Assembly: GCA_964019155.1 (NCBI GenBank)
Contig: OZ025241.1
Span: 22,682,818-22,746,817, forward strand
Reading direction: 5' to 3'
Length of the DNA: 64,000 nucleotides
Source of the DNA: Osedax fenrisi
Taxonomy: Eukaryota > Annelida > Polychaeta > Sabellida > Siboglinidae
Under the pieces are notes generated by a model. It worked only from the letters and a program-made list of their open reading frames with translations, was not told where the DNA came from and did not search any database. Every line of letters begins with the position of its first letter. Positions within the stretch are counted from its first letter, which is position 1. Shown here in pieces: positions 12,201-23,600 of this stretch. The position numbers were made by a program, and so were the translations under genes.

Positions 12201-14962
12201 CGTAACACCCCCCCCTGTCTCGCAGGACAACGAAGAGTCGATGCGGAAACATCTGGAAGTGCTAGTGAACTACGTGTTCGCGATGAGGTCAAGGATGGCC
12301 GACATCAACAAGAATAGCTACAATAACTTCCAGCTGCGAATAGGTAGGCACTCAGCTGTATGTATGTATATAGTGTGTATATTGTACACATGACTCGAGA
12401 CTAGATCTAGTATAATCCTATGCATAGCTCCATGAAGCTAAAATAACTTCAAACTGAGATTATCTGTGTGTATATATATGTACAGTAAACACTATACTTT
12501 ACACTGTAGAGTGTATATATACTACTACATACTATACACGTGTATAGTATGTACACTATATACCTTATACACATGCCTCTAGTATCAGCATATAGAGATA
12601 CTATAACTTCCAACTGAGATTATCTGTGTGTGTATATATGTACAGTATACACTATACTATGCACTGTAGAGACTCTATAATATAGTATTTACCTTTACAC
12701 ATGCTCTAGTATCAGCATATAGAGCTACAATAACTTACAACTGGAGATTGCTTCGCACTTAATGTATTAATAATAATAATAAGTTTATTTAGACATTTAA
12801 GTAATAGTAATATTATAATTAACCAAACTGTAATAGAATATAGATTATAATATTTAAACAAATATGTATATTAAATAATGCTTGTTCAGTCTTTGTAACG
12901 TACACATGAGATATTTCTTCTAGTACGCCTACAAAACAATATATGCATGCACTGGAATGATCAATAATTATATTTAATTATATAATAAAATATATTACAC
13001 ACACAAACACATATAATTCGAGCGTTGTAAATCTATATTTTGATCTATTACGTATATTCGTTATATTCGTTATATATATATTAATTATTTAAATATTACG
13101 AATACAATAGAATTATCATAACTAACTCTTATTATAAATAGTACATTTTCTATTACAATTATGATGAAATAGTCTTTTATTTAATGTGTACTAATTCTAT
13201 AATACGAATTATAATGAGTCATTATAAAATATATATTATATAATAATTTAGATCACTTTTTATCACAATTTGAGCCATAAACACACGAACGCATTACATC
13301 GAATCATACCGGTACACTCACCCTAAAGCACTCTCGTCGTTACTTGCAGGTATAAACGTGGGTCCCGTAGTGGCCGGTGTTATAGGGGCGCGTAAACCCC
13401 AATACGACATCTGGGGTAACACGGTGAACGTGGCCAGCCGGATGGAGAGCAGCGGACAGCAGGGTCTCATACAGGTTACATCATCGACGTAGTTACCTCC
13501 CACTCGGTGTAGTTAAATAGTGAGGGTATTTAGTTCAGATTGTATTTCATTTAAATTCAACGATATATGATGTTATGCGAATATACCCGAGATATATTCT
13601 TATGAATAAGTATCAACATATATATATTTAGATATATAAATTTGGAGAGGTTACCTATCATATTATTCTGTAATAAAATATTCAATATATCGTAAAAAGC
13701 AATATAAACAATGATATAAGATGTATATATATATATAAATATACATATAAAATATTGACAAATAAACTATATAACCCACCGTTAACACACGCCCCCCAAA
13801 ATTTGATTGACAGGTGACTAGCGAAGTCTACGAACCGCTCAAGCACCAGTACGAGTTCCGTTGTCGGGGTGCGGTGTCCATCAAGGGTAAGGGTGAGATG
13901 GTCACCTACTACCTGGAGAGGAGACTGAGACGGGGCGAAAAGTCTACTGCTTGCGCGGCTGTGGAGAATGCACGAGCCCACTTCTTTATACCGGTGAGTA
14001 ACTGTAGCCACGCCCACTTATTTATACCAGTCAGTAATTGTTGTCACGCCCACTTCTTTATACCAGTCAGTAACTGTAGCCGAGCGCACTTCTTTATACT
14101 GGTCAGTAGCTGTAGTCCACTTATTTATACCGGTCAGTAACTCTGTCACGCCCACTTATTTATACCGGTCAGTAACTGTAGCCACTCTACTTCTTTATAC
14201 CGGTGAGTATCTGTAACCACGCCCACTTCTTTATACCTGTTGTAGTAGTCAACATTATTACCTAGTGGTCCCACTACCACTAAGTATCCCCATAGTATTG
14301 AGGGCTATGTACTTATAAGCTAGTTAGTCACTGATACATGGGATATCTACCTCTGTAATGTTGGTCCATAATAAAGTATGCTGGGTATTGAGCTACTTGC
14401 CGCAATGAAGGCGAGTTAGCCCCCTCACTATGTATTATATAGGCACTTTTAAATATTCAGGTATAATTTGTATTATTATTTAAAATAAATATTATTGATT
14501 TATAACTAATATAACTTTATTATTATTAGTATTTCAAATATATATATATCTTTATGCATGACTATATTCGCGTATTTATACCTATTTATATACCACTAAC
14601 TAAATCATCTACTACTACTCCAACAGACAGACGACGATGACGAAGATGATGACGCCAACGTAGCTACAACAGCTGAGGCCTCCTCCTCCACCGCCACCTC
14701 ACACCTACCCACTATAGGGGACAGCAGCACTACGGTAGCCACGCCCCTACTGACCTCCGTTCACTCCTCCTCCGCTAAGATCAAGAAACGGTCCAAACGC
14801 CTGAAGTCCGTGTACCTCTCGGTTCCGGATAAGGACATCTCCACGGATGGCAGTAGTAGTACTAGTACGGATGACGTAATCGCTGGAGCGGAACCACCAC
14901 CTTCGCTCGCCTCTCTACCACCGTCACCGGATCAAAACCACACCGCCTCCACCTCCTCGTAA
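974..14962 (+). CDS. Membrane adenylyl cyclase, 3' part (8 exons, C2 catalytic domain)
   Basis: This is the C-terminal part of a class III transmembrane adenylyl cyclase, which makes cAMP from ATP at the plasma membrane. Eight exons (974-1094, 2487-2597, 10553-10699, 11538-11636, 12226-12343, 13350-13474, 13814-13993, 14627-14962) join in one frame with GT-AG introns and matching phases, giving 411 residues to a TAA. In order they encode a membrane helix, the LRNMLPKHVA entry to C2, FASVPNFADFY, ECLRLLNEIIADFD, KIKTMGSSYMA with the purine-contacting Lys, DIWGNTVNVASRM with the Asp/Asn/Arg set typical of a catalytic C2, and a KGKGEM segment. A Ser/Thr-rich acidic tail follows. The 5' exons with the first membrane block and C1 lie before the window. 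The closest animal subtype (AC1/3/8-like) is not settled. Family assignment is very secure. Confidence 0.96.
1172..1355. mobile_element. hAT-like MITE with 8-bp target-site duplication
   Basis: The ends TAGTGATGTAAATGATGCC and GGCATCATTTACATCACTA are inverted copies. Flanks are GTTACTAC (1164-1171) and GTTACTAT (1356-1363), an 8-bp duplication with one change. The interior repeats TCTCGGCTCG-like words and encodes nothing. Confidence 0.82.
1405..1665 (-). repeat. tRNA-derived SINE, copy 1
   Basis: In minus orientation it shows GTGGCTCAGTTG (A-box-like), GGTTCGAAC (B box, about 1630-1640), then a body shared with the copies at 29220 and 42945 (TTAGAAGTGATCT, AGAGCCATATGGTTATAA, ACTCCACCAAATA), and ends in an AGTAAC-like tail. 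Confidence 0.8.
2035..2191 (-). mobile_element. TAGGGG-ended MITE, copy 1
   Basis: The ends TAGGGGCGCTGGAACGAT and the inverse TAGGGGAGCTGCAACAG enclose about 120 bases that contain CTAGATTTTAAAGTGGGGG, which is inverted in copies 2 and 3. Non-coding. A TA target site is possible. Confidence 0.75.
2487..2597 (+). CDS. Adenylyl cyclase exon b: helical linker into C2
   Basis: Thirty-seven codons between CACCAG and CAG|GTTAGC, phase 0 at both ends. They contain the signalling helix (EEKSEMMELQNQNQ) and LRNMLPKHVADYF, the hallmark start of C2 in animal cyclases. Confidence 0.95.
4101..4770 (+). repeat. Minisatellite array beginning with CCCAGCAAACATTAACAGC
   Basis: Units of roughly 60-75 bases rich in CAGCCTCATAACAGACTCAT, with AGCATTATGATAATATCCTC between them. 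The first bases are repeated in inverse orientation at the far end of the array at 9430-10252. Confidence 0.75.
4782..4826. mobile_element. Tiny palindromic insertion A with 8-bp duplication
   Basis: A 45-base hairpin with arms CACAGAACTAGAGAGAAA and TTTCTCTCTAGCTCTATG (two mismatches), flanked on both sides by GGCTATAT. Confidence 0.75.
5225..5815. repeat. Nested foldback with TCGTACGA repeats
   Basis: The outer arms (about 5225-5335 and 5700-5815) share TAATAATAATTATGATAAAA in inverse orientation. An inner hairpin centred near 5545 has arms with AAATTTAATTTATTTCATAA and its inverse. TCGTACGA-type words are clustered at 5460-5490 and 5628-5690. A single relic at 6598 reads TTCGTACGGGATCA. 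Non-coding. Confidence 0.65.
7190..8910. repeat. Duplicated intronic block (two diverged copies)
   Basis: 7190-7990 and 8380-8910 align in the same order: ATATAAGTTTACTTATAA, GCAGTCCATATACTTT, CCTTCGAGATAACAA, then TTGGGACATTATATTG at 7966 and 8880. The first copy has about 250 extra internal bases. The GCAGTCCAT-type words recur within each copy. Confidence 0.65.
9430..10252 (+). repeat. Related minisatellite ending in the inverse motif
   Basis: Units of about 60 bases (CAGCCTAATAACTGCCTAAT, ACAGCTTCATAACATCATCA). The last 60 bases flip orientation (GGCTGTTATGAGGATG) and end GCTGTTAATGTTTGCTGGG, the reverse complement of the start at 4103. Terminal motif, arrays and hairpin end resemble non-autonomous Helitron-like elements. 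That assignment is tentative. Confidence 0.65.
10553..10699 (+). CDS. Adenylyl cyclase exon c: C2 core strand and helix
   Basis: Forty-nine codons between CGCGTAG and GAG|GTAATG. It reads SLYSRAYAKVGVLFASVPNF and then ECLRLLNEIIADFDE, which align along their length with C2. The acceptor at 10552 is chosen because a later CAG would put a stop in frame. Confidence 0.96.
10700..11537. other. Cyclase intron c-d
   Basis: It contains MITE copy 2. The rest is AT-rich with no further structure that I can support. Confidence 0.6.
10733..10905 (+). mobile_element. TAGGGG-ended MITE, copy 2
   Basis: It starts TAGGGGCGCTGCAAC, ends GTTGCAGCCCCCTA and contains CCACTTTAAAATCTAGGGGG. It lies 33 bases after the donor of cyclase exon c. 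Confidence 0.8.
11538..11636 (+). CDS. Adenylyl cyclase exon d: KIKTMGSSYMA segment
   Basis: Thirty-three codons between CACACAG and GAG|GTCAGC, phase 0. KIKTMGS carries the lysine that contacts the adenine ring in class III C2 domains. Confidence 0.96.
11637..12225. other. Cyclase intron d-e
   Basis: 11690-11800 is the inverse partner of about 605-720. 12010-12120 belongs to the dispersed AACAATAAAAAAACTTCCAT family. Confidence 0.5.
12226..12343 (+). CDS. Adenylyl cyclase exon e: C2 helix
   Basis: It runs from CTCGCAG to ATA G|GTAGGC (phase 1) and encodes the helix ending NSYNNFQLRIG. The final 30 bases and the donor have three degenerate copies in the following intron. Confidence 0.95.
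12316..12760 (+). repeat. Exon-end duplications in the intron after cyclase exon e
   Basis: The exon end (AGCTACAATAACTTCC, 12316) is followed by degenerate copies near 12436, 12594 and 12721 (TAACTTCAAACTGAGA, TAACTTCCAACTGAGA, TAACTTACAACTGGAGA). The first two carry TGTGTGTATATATGTACAG-like intron sequence, so the repeat spans the original exon-intron junction. 12760-13349 holds only AT-rich sequence. Confidence 0.7.
13350..13474 (+). CDS. Adenylyl cyclase exon f: active-site segment of C2
   Basis: It encodes INVGPVVAGVIGARKPQYDI and then WGNTVNVASRMESSG. The Asp in YDIWG and the Asn and Arg in NTVNVASR are the residues expected of a catalytic C2. Phase 1 in, phase 0 out (CAG|GTTACA). Confidence 0.97.
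13814..13993 (+). CDS. Adenylyl cyclase exon g: end of C2
   Basis: Sixty codons with VTSEVYEPL, the RCRGAVSIKGKGEM segment and TYYLERR, which close the C2 fold. The donor CCG|GTGAGT sits inside unit 1 of a 36-bp minisatellite that continues into the intron, so several alternative donors exist. Confidence 0.95.
13973..14247 (+). repeat. 36-bp minisatellite across the donor of cyclase exon g
   Basis: About eight units of CACGCCCACTTCTTTATACC + GGTGAGTAACTGTAGC. Unit 1 is the exon end plus its real donor; later units keep GTCAGT or GTGAGT. Units 1-3 are 36 bases (12 codons); units 4-5 are shorter and shift frame. From 14248 to 14626 nothing else is seen. Confidence 0.85.
14627..14962 (+). CDS. 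Adenylyl cyclase terminal exon: acidic, Ser/Thr-rich tail
   Basis: It begins after CTCCAACAG with TDDDDEDDD and runs 111 codons to TAA. It is rich in Ser, Thr, Ala and Pro with one basic patch (KIKKRSKRLKS). No domain is recognised and the tail is probably disordered. Phase 0 from exon g supports the join. Confidence 0.88.
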   Translation, partial: TDDDDEDDDANVATTAEASSSTATSHLPTIGDSSTTVATPLLTSVHSSSAKIKKRSKRLKSVYLSVPDKDISTDGSSSTSTDDVIAGAEPPPSLASLPPSPDQNHTASTSS

Positions 14963-16403
14963 ACCACACCTATAACACGCCCCTTTTATATATTAATTCA
15001 CTATACCTATTTTATATCATTCATATTAGTATTTCAAATATATATATATATCTTTACGCGCGACTATATTCTCGTGTGTTATACCTATTTATATAACTTA
15101 TATACCTCTATATATAACTATATAACGTGTATATATATATATATATATATATACCTATTCATGTTATCTATGATCTTCGTATTACTAAAATAATATTACT
15201 ACTGCTGACTACTACAGTTGAAATATTACTACAATTATTACAGTTTTATTATAACTACTATTACTAATATTGTTAGTACTACTACTACTACTACTACTAG
15301 ATATATTACTACTACTACTACTACTACTCTCACTGACTTACGATTACGTGATACGGTCTATCTTTAATTCTCATTATTTTATACGATTTATAACCAAGGT
15401 CATATTTATTAGAAGGTCAAACACAGAGTTCAACTGACTTTTTTTGTTATTATTTTATTCTAAGATGCCATCGAATTACAATCTTTCATCATTGTAAAAT
15501 ACAGTTCATAAATATATTGTTTTCGTTGAATAATATATATACAACTTGTTTTGTTACGTAATATAATTATGTTACGTAATTTATTGATTATAAATGATAT
15601 ACGCCTTGTGAAATCATCTCTACGGATGATACTATTGACCTGCTCCACCCCGCAATCACGCGAGGTACCTCTACTACTATTACTATTACATAACAATCTC
15701 TTAACACGCCCCCGCCCCGCCCCGCCCCCTCTACTCCACTGGCTGGTATCACGAACGCTGGTTACGCTTTATTTATTAGTCACACCCCCATCACACACAC
15801 ACACACACACACACACCACCTCGAAGAAGAAGACAGCTCGCTAGTCAAACAAACGATCCATTATTTATTATTATTATCATCGCTGGACTCGCGTTATCAC
15901 CTCTCTCTCGAGTCACTAACGCAACGTATGTACGCTATACGTTAATTATACGTCGAAATAAATATACTTCATCTTAGGCGATTATTGTGGAGATAGGAAC
16001 GAGTACGATACGAATAGAAAGGTGTACGCGGTAATCGGCGACATCGGTAGGGCGAAATAAAACGTACTGCGCGGGGAATGAATCGGGGGGTAGGAGGGGG
16101 GGGCGGTGATACTAAGCATGTGATTGTCTAGTAGGTCAGATGGTCAAGTGGACAGTTGTTCAGATGGACAGTTGCTCAGGTGGACAGTTTTATAGGTGGA
16201 CAATTGATCAGATAGACAGTTAGACAGATGGACAGTTGATACATTACATAGATACAACGATATTCCGTACATCCGTCCAAATTCCATACTACAAAAATAC
16301 ACCCTTACTTACTTCTCGTTATGGGGACTACCGTAACAATCAGCCGTCCAACCGTTACCATAGATCACGAATAACGCACACGCGCGTGTGGGGGAGGTCG
16401 GTG
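14963..16403. other. Convergent 3' region between cyclase and ANKRD42
   Basis: It holds cyclase 3' UTR, (TA)n at 15130, (ACT)n at 15278-15330, CCCCG repeats at 15711, (CA)n at 15788-15816, a G-run at 16085-16108 and a 20-base-type repeat with GGACAGTTG words at 16130-16240. No coding frame is supported. Confidence 0.6.
15957..15962 (+). terminator. Candidate poly(A) signal of the adenylyl cyclase
   Basis: AATAAA about 1 kb after the cyclase stop codon; another lies near 16055. On the other strand, AATAAA-type signals near 15865 and 15770 could serve ANKRD42, so the two 3' ends may overlap. Confidence 0.35.
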
Positions 16404-16658
16404 TTAAACTCTACCCGACCTAGGTCTAGACTTGGGGCCGGCGGTGGCGCTGCGTTTGACGAACGTCCCGTCGTCTTTGGGCCGCGTTGATTTCACTTTC
16501 TTACTCTTACGTCTGACCCCGCTGCCGCCTCGCTGCGAGTCGATATCGTCGTCCTGTAGGGGGCGATAGCGGTTACGGAATGTAGTGTAGGGTGTATTCA
16601 TTACGTAACTATACGTCGGGCGATGGCATAGAAAAGATATTGATCTTAATCCGAAGCC
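16404..16658 (-). CDS. ANKRD42: ANKRD42 terminal exon: basic C-terminus
   Basis: After TTATTATTTCCTCTAAAG the frame runs 84 codons to TAA. It ends with a Lys/Arg-rich segment that includes RRKSKKVKSTRPKDDGTFVK and RSATAGPKSRP. Vertebrate ANKRD42 also ends with a basic run and a G-x-FVRR motif, which ties this exon to the gene across a 9.4-kb intron. A later acceptor at a TATAG is possible but breaks phase. Confidence 0.78.
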   Translation of the reverse strand, partial: GFGLRSISFLCHRPTYSYVMNTPYTTFRNRYRPLQDDDIDSQRGGSGVRRKSKKVKSTRPKDDGTFVKRSATAGPKSRPRSGRV

Positions 16659-17651
16659 CTTTAGAGGAAATAATAACATAAATAATTATATAATTCATAC
16701 GAAAACAAATTTACAATTTATAACTTCTAATAAATATTCATTACATAACTATAAGGAGCTAGTGAATGATATTGTTCGATTGTGTCTATTAGTAATAAGA
16801 TAAGATATTTTTATAATATATTCCGGTATATGCATAGACATTAGAGTGAGGTAGACTGTGATTCGATATCTCAAAAGCCTAACAATTTTAAAACCACTGA
16901 TGTCATTACACAAAACCACATTTACAATATTCAAATAATTATATTATTTTTATATTTTTTCAAATAAAATTATCTGTTGTTGTGTAATTAATTGTCATAA
17001 CTCTCATAAAAATAAACCTAAATAAATTGCATTTTACAAGTAAATTAATTATATTATGCTAATATAATATTTTCTTATATTATTATTATAAATATGCTAA
17101 TAATAGTATTATATTAGCATAATAATTATATAAAATGTATACGCAATTTCGCGATCTTTTTAGAGTGACTCTATTGGTTTTAAATGGTGAATTCGACTCA
17201 CGCCATTCTATTTTAAATGTATGCCTCTATAAATATGATAACTTTATAAAGTTATAATAATTATACTATTATACTAGAATATTCAAATGTATAGAAGAAT
17301 ATAGAAAAATATTTTAAAATAGAATCTTTATATTTTATCACGCCATTATAATAATAGTGAATACTCATCTTGGCCGCCGATATATATCATAGTTAAAGTT
17401 GGGCGTGCTTATTAAGGTGCCTAATATTGTGGGTATTAGTTAAAATAATTATTTCACTGGTTTGGTTTGGTGTATCCATAATAATGGCGTTCAAAATCAA
17501 AGAAACGCTCATAAAAGGATATTAAAATTGCACATAAATGTTATATATTTATAATTATGTGTATTTGACTGTCAACCATTTACAGTAATATAATAATAAT
17601 TATTTACATTGTAGATATATGCATTTATTTATAATTTAAAATAAATGTCTA

Positions 17652-17687
<36 letters not shown>

Positions 17688-20600
17688 GTGTATAAATATA
17701 TAATATATAAATTGCATATAATATATAAATTGCATATAAATATATATATATATATATTTATATATTAACGATAGATAATTAGATAGCGCAACATATAGTG
17801 GTGTTTATTAATATAATTGTTCAAATTAAAGTTGTTGGGTACAACAAATTTATTGTTTACATAAAATTTAATGAAATAGTTTAGTACTCAATATATTTAC
17901 AAAAAGTGAGACGGGTATCGAGCGAGTTTATCCATTTGTAAATAAAGATTATATGCTTGTATACAAATATTTATGTATACCTATATGTTATGCCCTACTA
18001 CTTTATATTATATAAATAATATAGACGAGACCATACAAGTTACAGATATCTTTATTCAAGTTATATTCTACAACTACGTTAGATAATTCATCGATGCGTT
18101 CGCTTCGACGTCGAGTGATAAAAAGCCTAGAACATAATCGGTCTCGCTATGCCCACGATATCTTTAGGATCGTAAACTATACAATTACGCATGAATTCTA
18201 TTTAGTATATGGAACTAATTAAGACTTGCAGAGGCAATCATGTTACACGTGTTTCGGGAAAGATTTCTTAGAAGTCGATATCTGTCATCGTGTTTGCTGG
18301 TTCCGGGTCTTGCACTGTTGTCGCTTTTCATTATCACTATTATCTCCATCGTTATATAACATATATCTATAACTCGACTAGGCTATATCCATAAGAGACA
18401 TTTAATGCGTATGGGGCTAACTAGGCTATATCCATAAGAAACACTTAATGCGTATGGGGCTAACTAGGCTATATCCATAAGAGACACTTAATGCGTAATA
18501 GGCTAGCTAGGCTATATCCATAAGAGACACTTAATGCGTATGGGGCTAGCTAGGCTATATCCATAAGAGACACTTAATGCGTATGGGGCTAGCTAGGCTA
18601 TATCCATAAGAGACACTTAATGCGTATGGGGCTATAGCCCGGCTCTATCCAAAATAGACGCTTGATGCGTATGAGGCTGGATAGACTATAACCAAAAGCG
18701 ACGCTTGATGCGTATGAGGCTAGGCTATATCCAAAAGAGACACTTAATTCGTATGAGGCTAGGCTATATCCAAAAGAGACACTTAATGCGTATGGGGCTA
18801 ACTAGGCTATATCCATAAGAGACGCATGATGCGTATGAGGCTGGATAGACTAAAACCAAAAGCGACGCTTGATGTGTATGAGGCTAGGCTATATCCATAA
18901 GAGACACTTAATGCGTATGGGGCTAACTAGGCTATATCCATAAGAGACACTTAATGCGTATGGGGCTAACTAGGCTATATCCATAAGAAACGCTTGATGC
19001 GTAATAGCCTAGCTAGCCTATATCCATAAGAGACACTTAATACATATGGGGCTAGCTGGGCTATATCCAAAAGAGACACTTAATGAGTATGGGGATAGCT
19101 AGGCAATATCCATAAGAGACACTTAATGCGTATGGGGCTAGCTAGGCTATATCCATAAGAGACGCTTGATGCATATGAGGCTGGATAAACTATAACCAAA
19201 AGCGACGCTTGATGTGTATGAGGCTAGGCTATATCCATAAGAGACACTTAATGCGTATGGGGCTAACTAGGCTATATCCATAAGAGACGCTTGATGCATA
19301 TGAGGCTGGATAAACTATAACCAAAAGCGACGCTTGATGTGTATGAGGCTAGGCTATATCCATAAGAGACACTTAATGCGTATGGGGCTAACTAGGCTAT
19401 ATCCATAAGAGACGCTTGATGCATATGAGGCTGGATAAACTATATCCATAAGAGACACTTAATACATATGGGGCTAGCTGGGCTATATCAATAAGAGACA
19501 CTTAATGCGTATGGGGCTATAGCCCGGCTCTATCCAAAATAGACGCTTGATGCGTATGAGGCTGGATAGACCATAACCAAAAGCGATGCGTATGAGGCTA
19601 GGCTATATCCAAAAGAGACACTTAATGCGTATGGGGCTATAGCCCGGCTCTATCCAAAATAGATGCTCGATGCGTATGAGGCTGGATAGACTATAACCAA
19701 AAGCGACGCTTGATGTGTATGAGGCTAGGCTATATCCATAAGAGACACTTAATGCGTATGGGCCTAACTAGGCTATATCCATAAGAAACGCTTGATGCGT
19801 AATAGCCTAGCTAGCCTATATCCATAAGAGACACTTAATACATATGGGGCTAGCTGGGCTATATCAATAAGAGACACTTAATGCGTATGGGGCTATAGCC
19901 CGGCTCTATCCAAAATAGACGCTTGATGCGTATGAGGCTGGATAGACCATAACCAAAAGCGATGCGTATGAGGCTAGGCTATATCCAAAAGAGACACTTA
20001 ATGCGTATGGGGCTATAGCCCGGCTCTATCCAAAATAGATGCTCGATGCGTATGAGGCTGGATAGACTATAACCAAAAGCGACGCTTGATGTGTATGAGG
20101 CTAGGCTATATCCATAAGAGACACTTAATGCGTATGGGCCTAACTAGGCTATATCCATAAGAGACGCATGATGCATATGAGGCTGGATAAACTATAACCA
20201 AAAGCGATGCGTATGAGGCTAGGCTATATCCAAAAGAGACACTTAATGCGTATGGGGCTAGCTAGGCTATATCCATAAGCGACGCTTGATGCGTATGAGG
20301 CTAGGCTATATCTTAAAGAGACACTTAATGAGTATGGGGATAGCTAGGCAATATCCATAAGAGACACTTAATGCGTATGGGGCTAGCTAGGCTATATCCA
20401 TAAGAGACGCTTGATGCATATGAGGCTGGATAAACTATAACCAAAAGCGACGCTTGATGTGTATGAGGCTAGGCTATATCCATAAGAGACACTTAATGCG
20501 TATGGTGCTAACTAGGCTATATCCATAAGAGACACTTAATGCGTATGGGGCTATAGCCCGGCTCTATCCAAAATAGATGCTCGATGCGTATGAGGCTGGA

Positions 20601-23600
20601 TAGACTATAACCAAAAGCGACGCTTGATGTGTATGAGGCTAGGCTATATCCATAAGAGACACTTAATGCGTATGGGGCTAACTAGGCTATATCCATAAGA
20701 GACGCTTGATGCATATGAGGCTGGATAAACTATAACCAAAAGCGACGCTTGATGTGTATGAGGCTAGGCTATATCCATAAGAGACACTTAATACATATGG
20801 GGCTAGCTGGGCTATATCCAAAAGAGACACTTAATGCGTATGGGGCTAGCTAGGCTATATCCAAAAGAGACACTTAATGCGTATGGGGCTAGCTAGGCTA
20901 TATCCAATAGAGACGCTTGATGCGTATGAGGCTGGATAGACTATAACCAAAAGTGACGCTTGATGTGTATGAGGCTAGGCTATATCCATAAGAGCCACTT
21001 AAAGCGTATGGGGCTAACTAGGCTATATCCAATAGAGACGCTTGATGCGTATGAGGCTGGATAGACTATAACAAAAAGCGATACTGTACTTAATAAACTA
21101 TAAAAACGACATTCGCTTGTCTCGTCTCCTTCCTTGACTTCAAAGTCCTCCATCGTATATTATATATATATATCATATTAAAAGATAATTATTAATCTTA
21201 TATGAAAATATTATTAATAAATGTATTTAAAATATGTTAAAAATATTTATTTTATTAATTTTATTACTATATTAAATTAATTATTAAATAATTTATTTAT
21301 TACATTTTTAATAATATTATATATGTTTTACCAAACAGTTAATTATAAAACTAATACAAATTATTTATTCATATTACATAAAAAATACTTAAAATTATTT
21401 GAAATTAAGATAAAAATTATTTGAAATTAAGATAAAAATTATTTGAAAAATTAAAATAATAAATAACCAACACAAAATTGACCATTTTGATTAATTTAAT
21501 ATAATATTTATAATTTATATTAATATAATATATTTAAACGAATAATGTGTGAAAAATTCATCGTAAAATATTAATTAACAAATGATCTGCATATTTGTTT
21601 TTAATAACAAATAACTACATATATATATATATGGGCTAATTTTATATACATAAATTTGACATTGTTTTACATATAACTTTTTTATTTTTATTCTGATTAA
21701 AAAATGAAAATATGAAACTCATATTACTTTTTAATTATCTTTCCAATGGTGGTAATTATTTTATTCTAGCATCAATAAAAAAAACTCATTATTATATATT
21801 GAACATATCAATCGGCGATATTTAGTTTTATAGATTTACTATTTCGACCGAAAGATGGTATAATAGTATAATGATTTAATATATTATGTGATATAAAAAT
21901 CAATAATAATGTTATTAACTATATTTATACAAAATATATAATATATTAGTAGTTAGGAGTAGGAAAATTATAATATAACTTTAAAATTTACTATTATATT
22001 AAATATTATTTTGTGGTTTTCTGTAATGGCGAATTCTTCTACACGACTGTTACGCTAAAATAGGTCACGTGACGCGTCGAATAGCAATCTACCTCACTCA
22101 ATATCTATGGGTATGTGATACACTATTAATAATGTGTATATACTAGGGGGACAACAATAGGAAAGATTAGAATTATTTTGAAGCCCGTTCGGAATTAGTA
22201 CCAATATATATGTATTCATATTTATTTTATTCTAAACAAAAACAACAAAAAACTCTTCTAATAATTATTTAATATAAATATTTTTTAATGATTTAAATGT
22301 CAAGTCGACTAAAATTCACCCACTTAAATACTAAAGGTTCTTACATATAATTAATTACATAATCTAATGAGTTATATATTATAATAATTATATTACATAT
22401 TAAAATTACCTAGTAAATATAATTATACTGTATTTAAATTTACTAAAGCATGTTAACGCTTTCTTATTATAAATTAAATATAAGCAAGGACATAATGTCT
22501 GCTATCTTGCATTAGTAACTCTTTTGTACTTCAAAATATGTACTTTTCTTTGGTATATTTAATTATATTCTTAGTGAAAAGAGATATTTATTTGTGAAAT
22601 AAAATTAATTCATTTTTTTTTAAATTATATTTCTATAAAAATACGTTATTCAAAATACAAATCTATTTATAAATTCTGTTTAAATTAAAGAATTTTTTTA
22701 TAAATTATTTATGTCAACATTCTAAATAATAATGTATAATAAATAATCATATTTAAATCATTTAAGGAAAAAATGTTCATCTATTTGAATATTAAATTAA
22801 AATTGCATGCAAATACATTATTCAAACATTGAGAAAAATATATTTTAAATAATTAATTACCTAAAACCTACACTAGAAAAATTTGAATACAAATTTCACT
22901 TATGAAAAGCGTATTTTCATATAAGAAATCAAAATATTCCAGCGATGGTGAATAAGGCTAGGCTATATCCATAAGAGACACTTAATGCGTATGGGGCTAA
23001 CTAGGCTATATCCATAAGAAACGCTTGATGCGTAATAGGTTAGCTAGGCTATATCCATAAGAGATACTTAATGCGTATGGGGCTAGCTAGGCTATATCAA
23101 TAAGAGACACTTAATGCGTATGGGGCTATAGCCCGGCTCTATCCAAAGTAGACGCTTGATGCGTATGAGGCTGGATAGACTATAACCAAAAGCGATGCGT
23201 ATGAGGCTAGGCTATATCCAAAAGAGACACTTAATGCGTATGGTGCTAACTAGGCTATATCCATAAGAGACACTTAATGCGTATGGGGCTATAGCCCGGC
23301 TCTATCCAAAATAGATGCTCGATGCGTATGAGGCTGGATAGACTATAACCAAAAGCGACGCTTGATGTGTATGAGGCTAGGCTATATCCATAAGAGACAC
23401 TTAATGCGTATGGGGCTAACTAGGCTATATCCATAAGAGACGCTTGATGCATATGAGGCTGGATAAACTATATCCAAAAGCGACGCTTGATGTGTATGAG
23501 GCTAGGCTATATCCATAAGAGACACTTAATGAGTATGGGGATAGCTAGGCAATATCCATAAGAGACACTTAATGAGTATGGGGATAGCTAGGCAATATCC

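Noticed and set aside
13814..14140. Long exon reading through the 36-bp repeats
   Set aside because: The first donor GTGAGT and the in-phase acidic terminal exon give a better C-terminus. The read-through form stays only as a possible isoform.
18376..21080. Direct repeats resembling a CRISPR array
   Set aside because: Units are contiguous and vary gradually, there are no unique spacers, and the host is a eukaryote.
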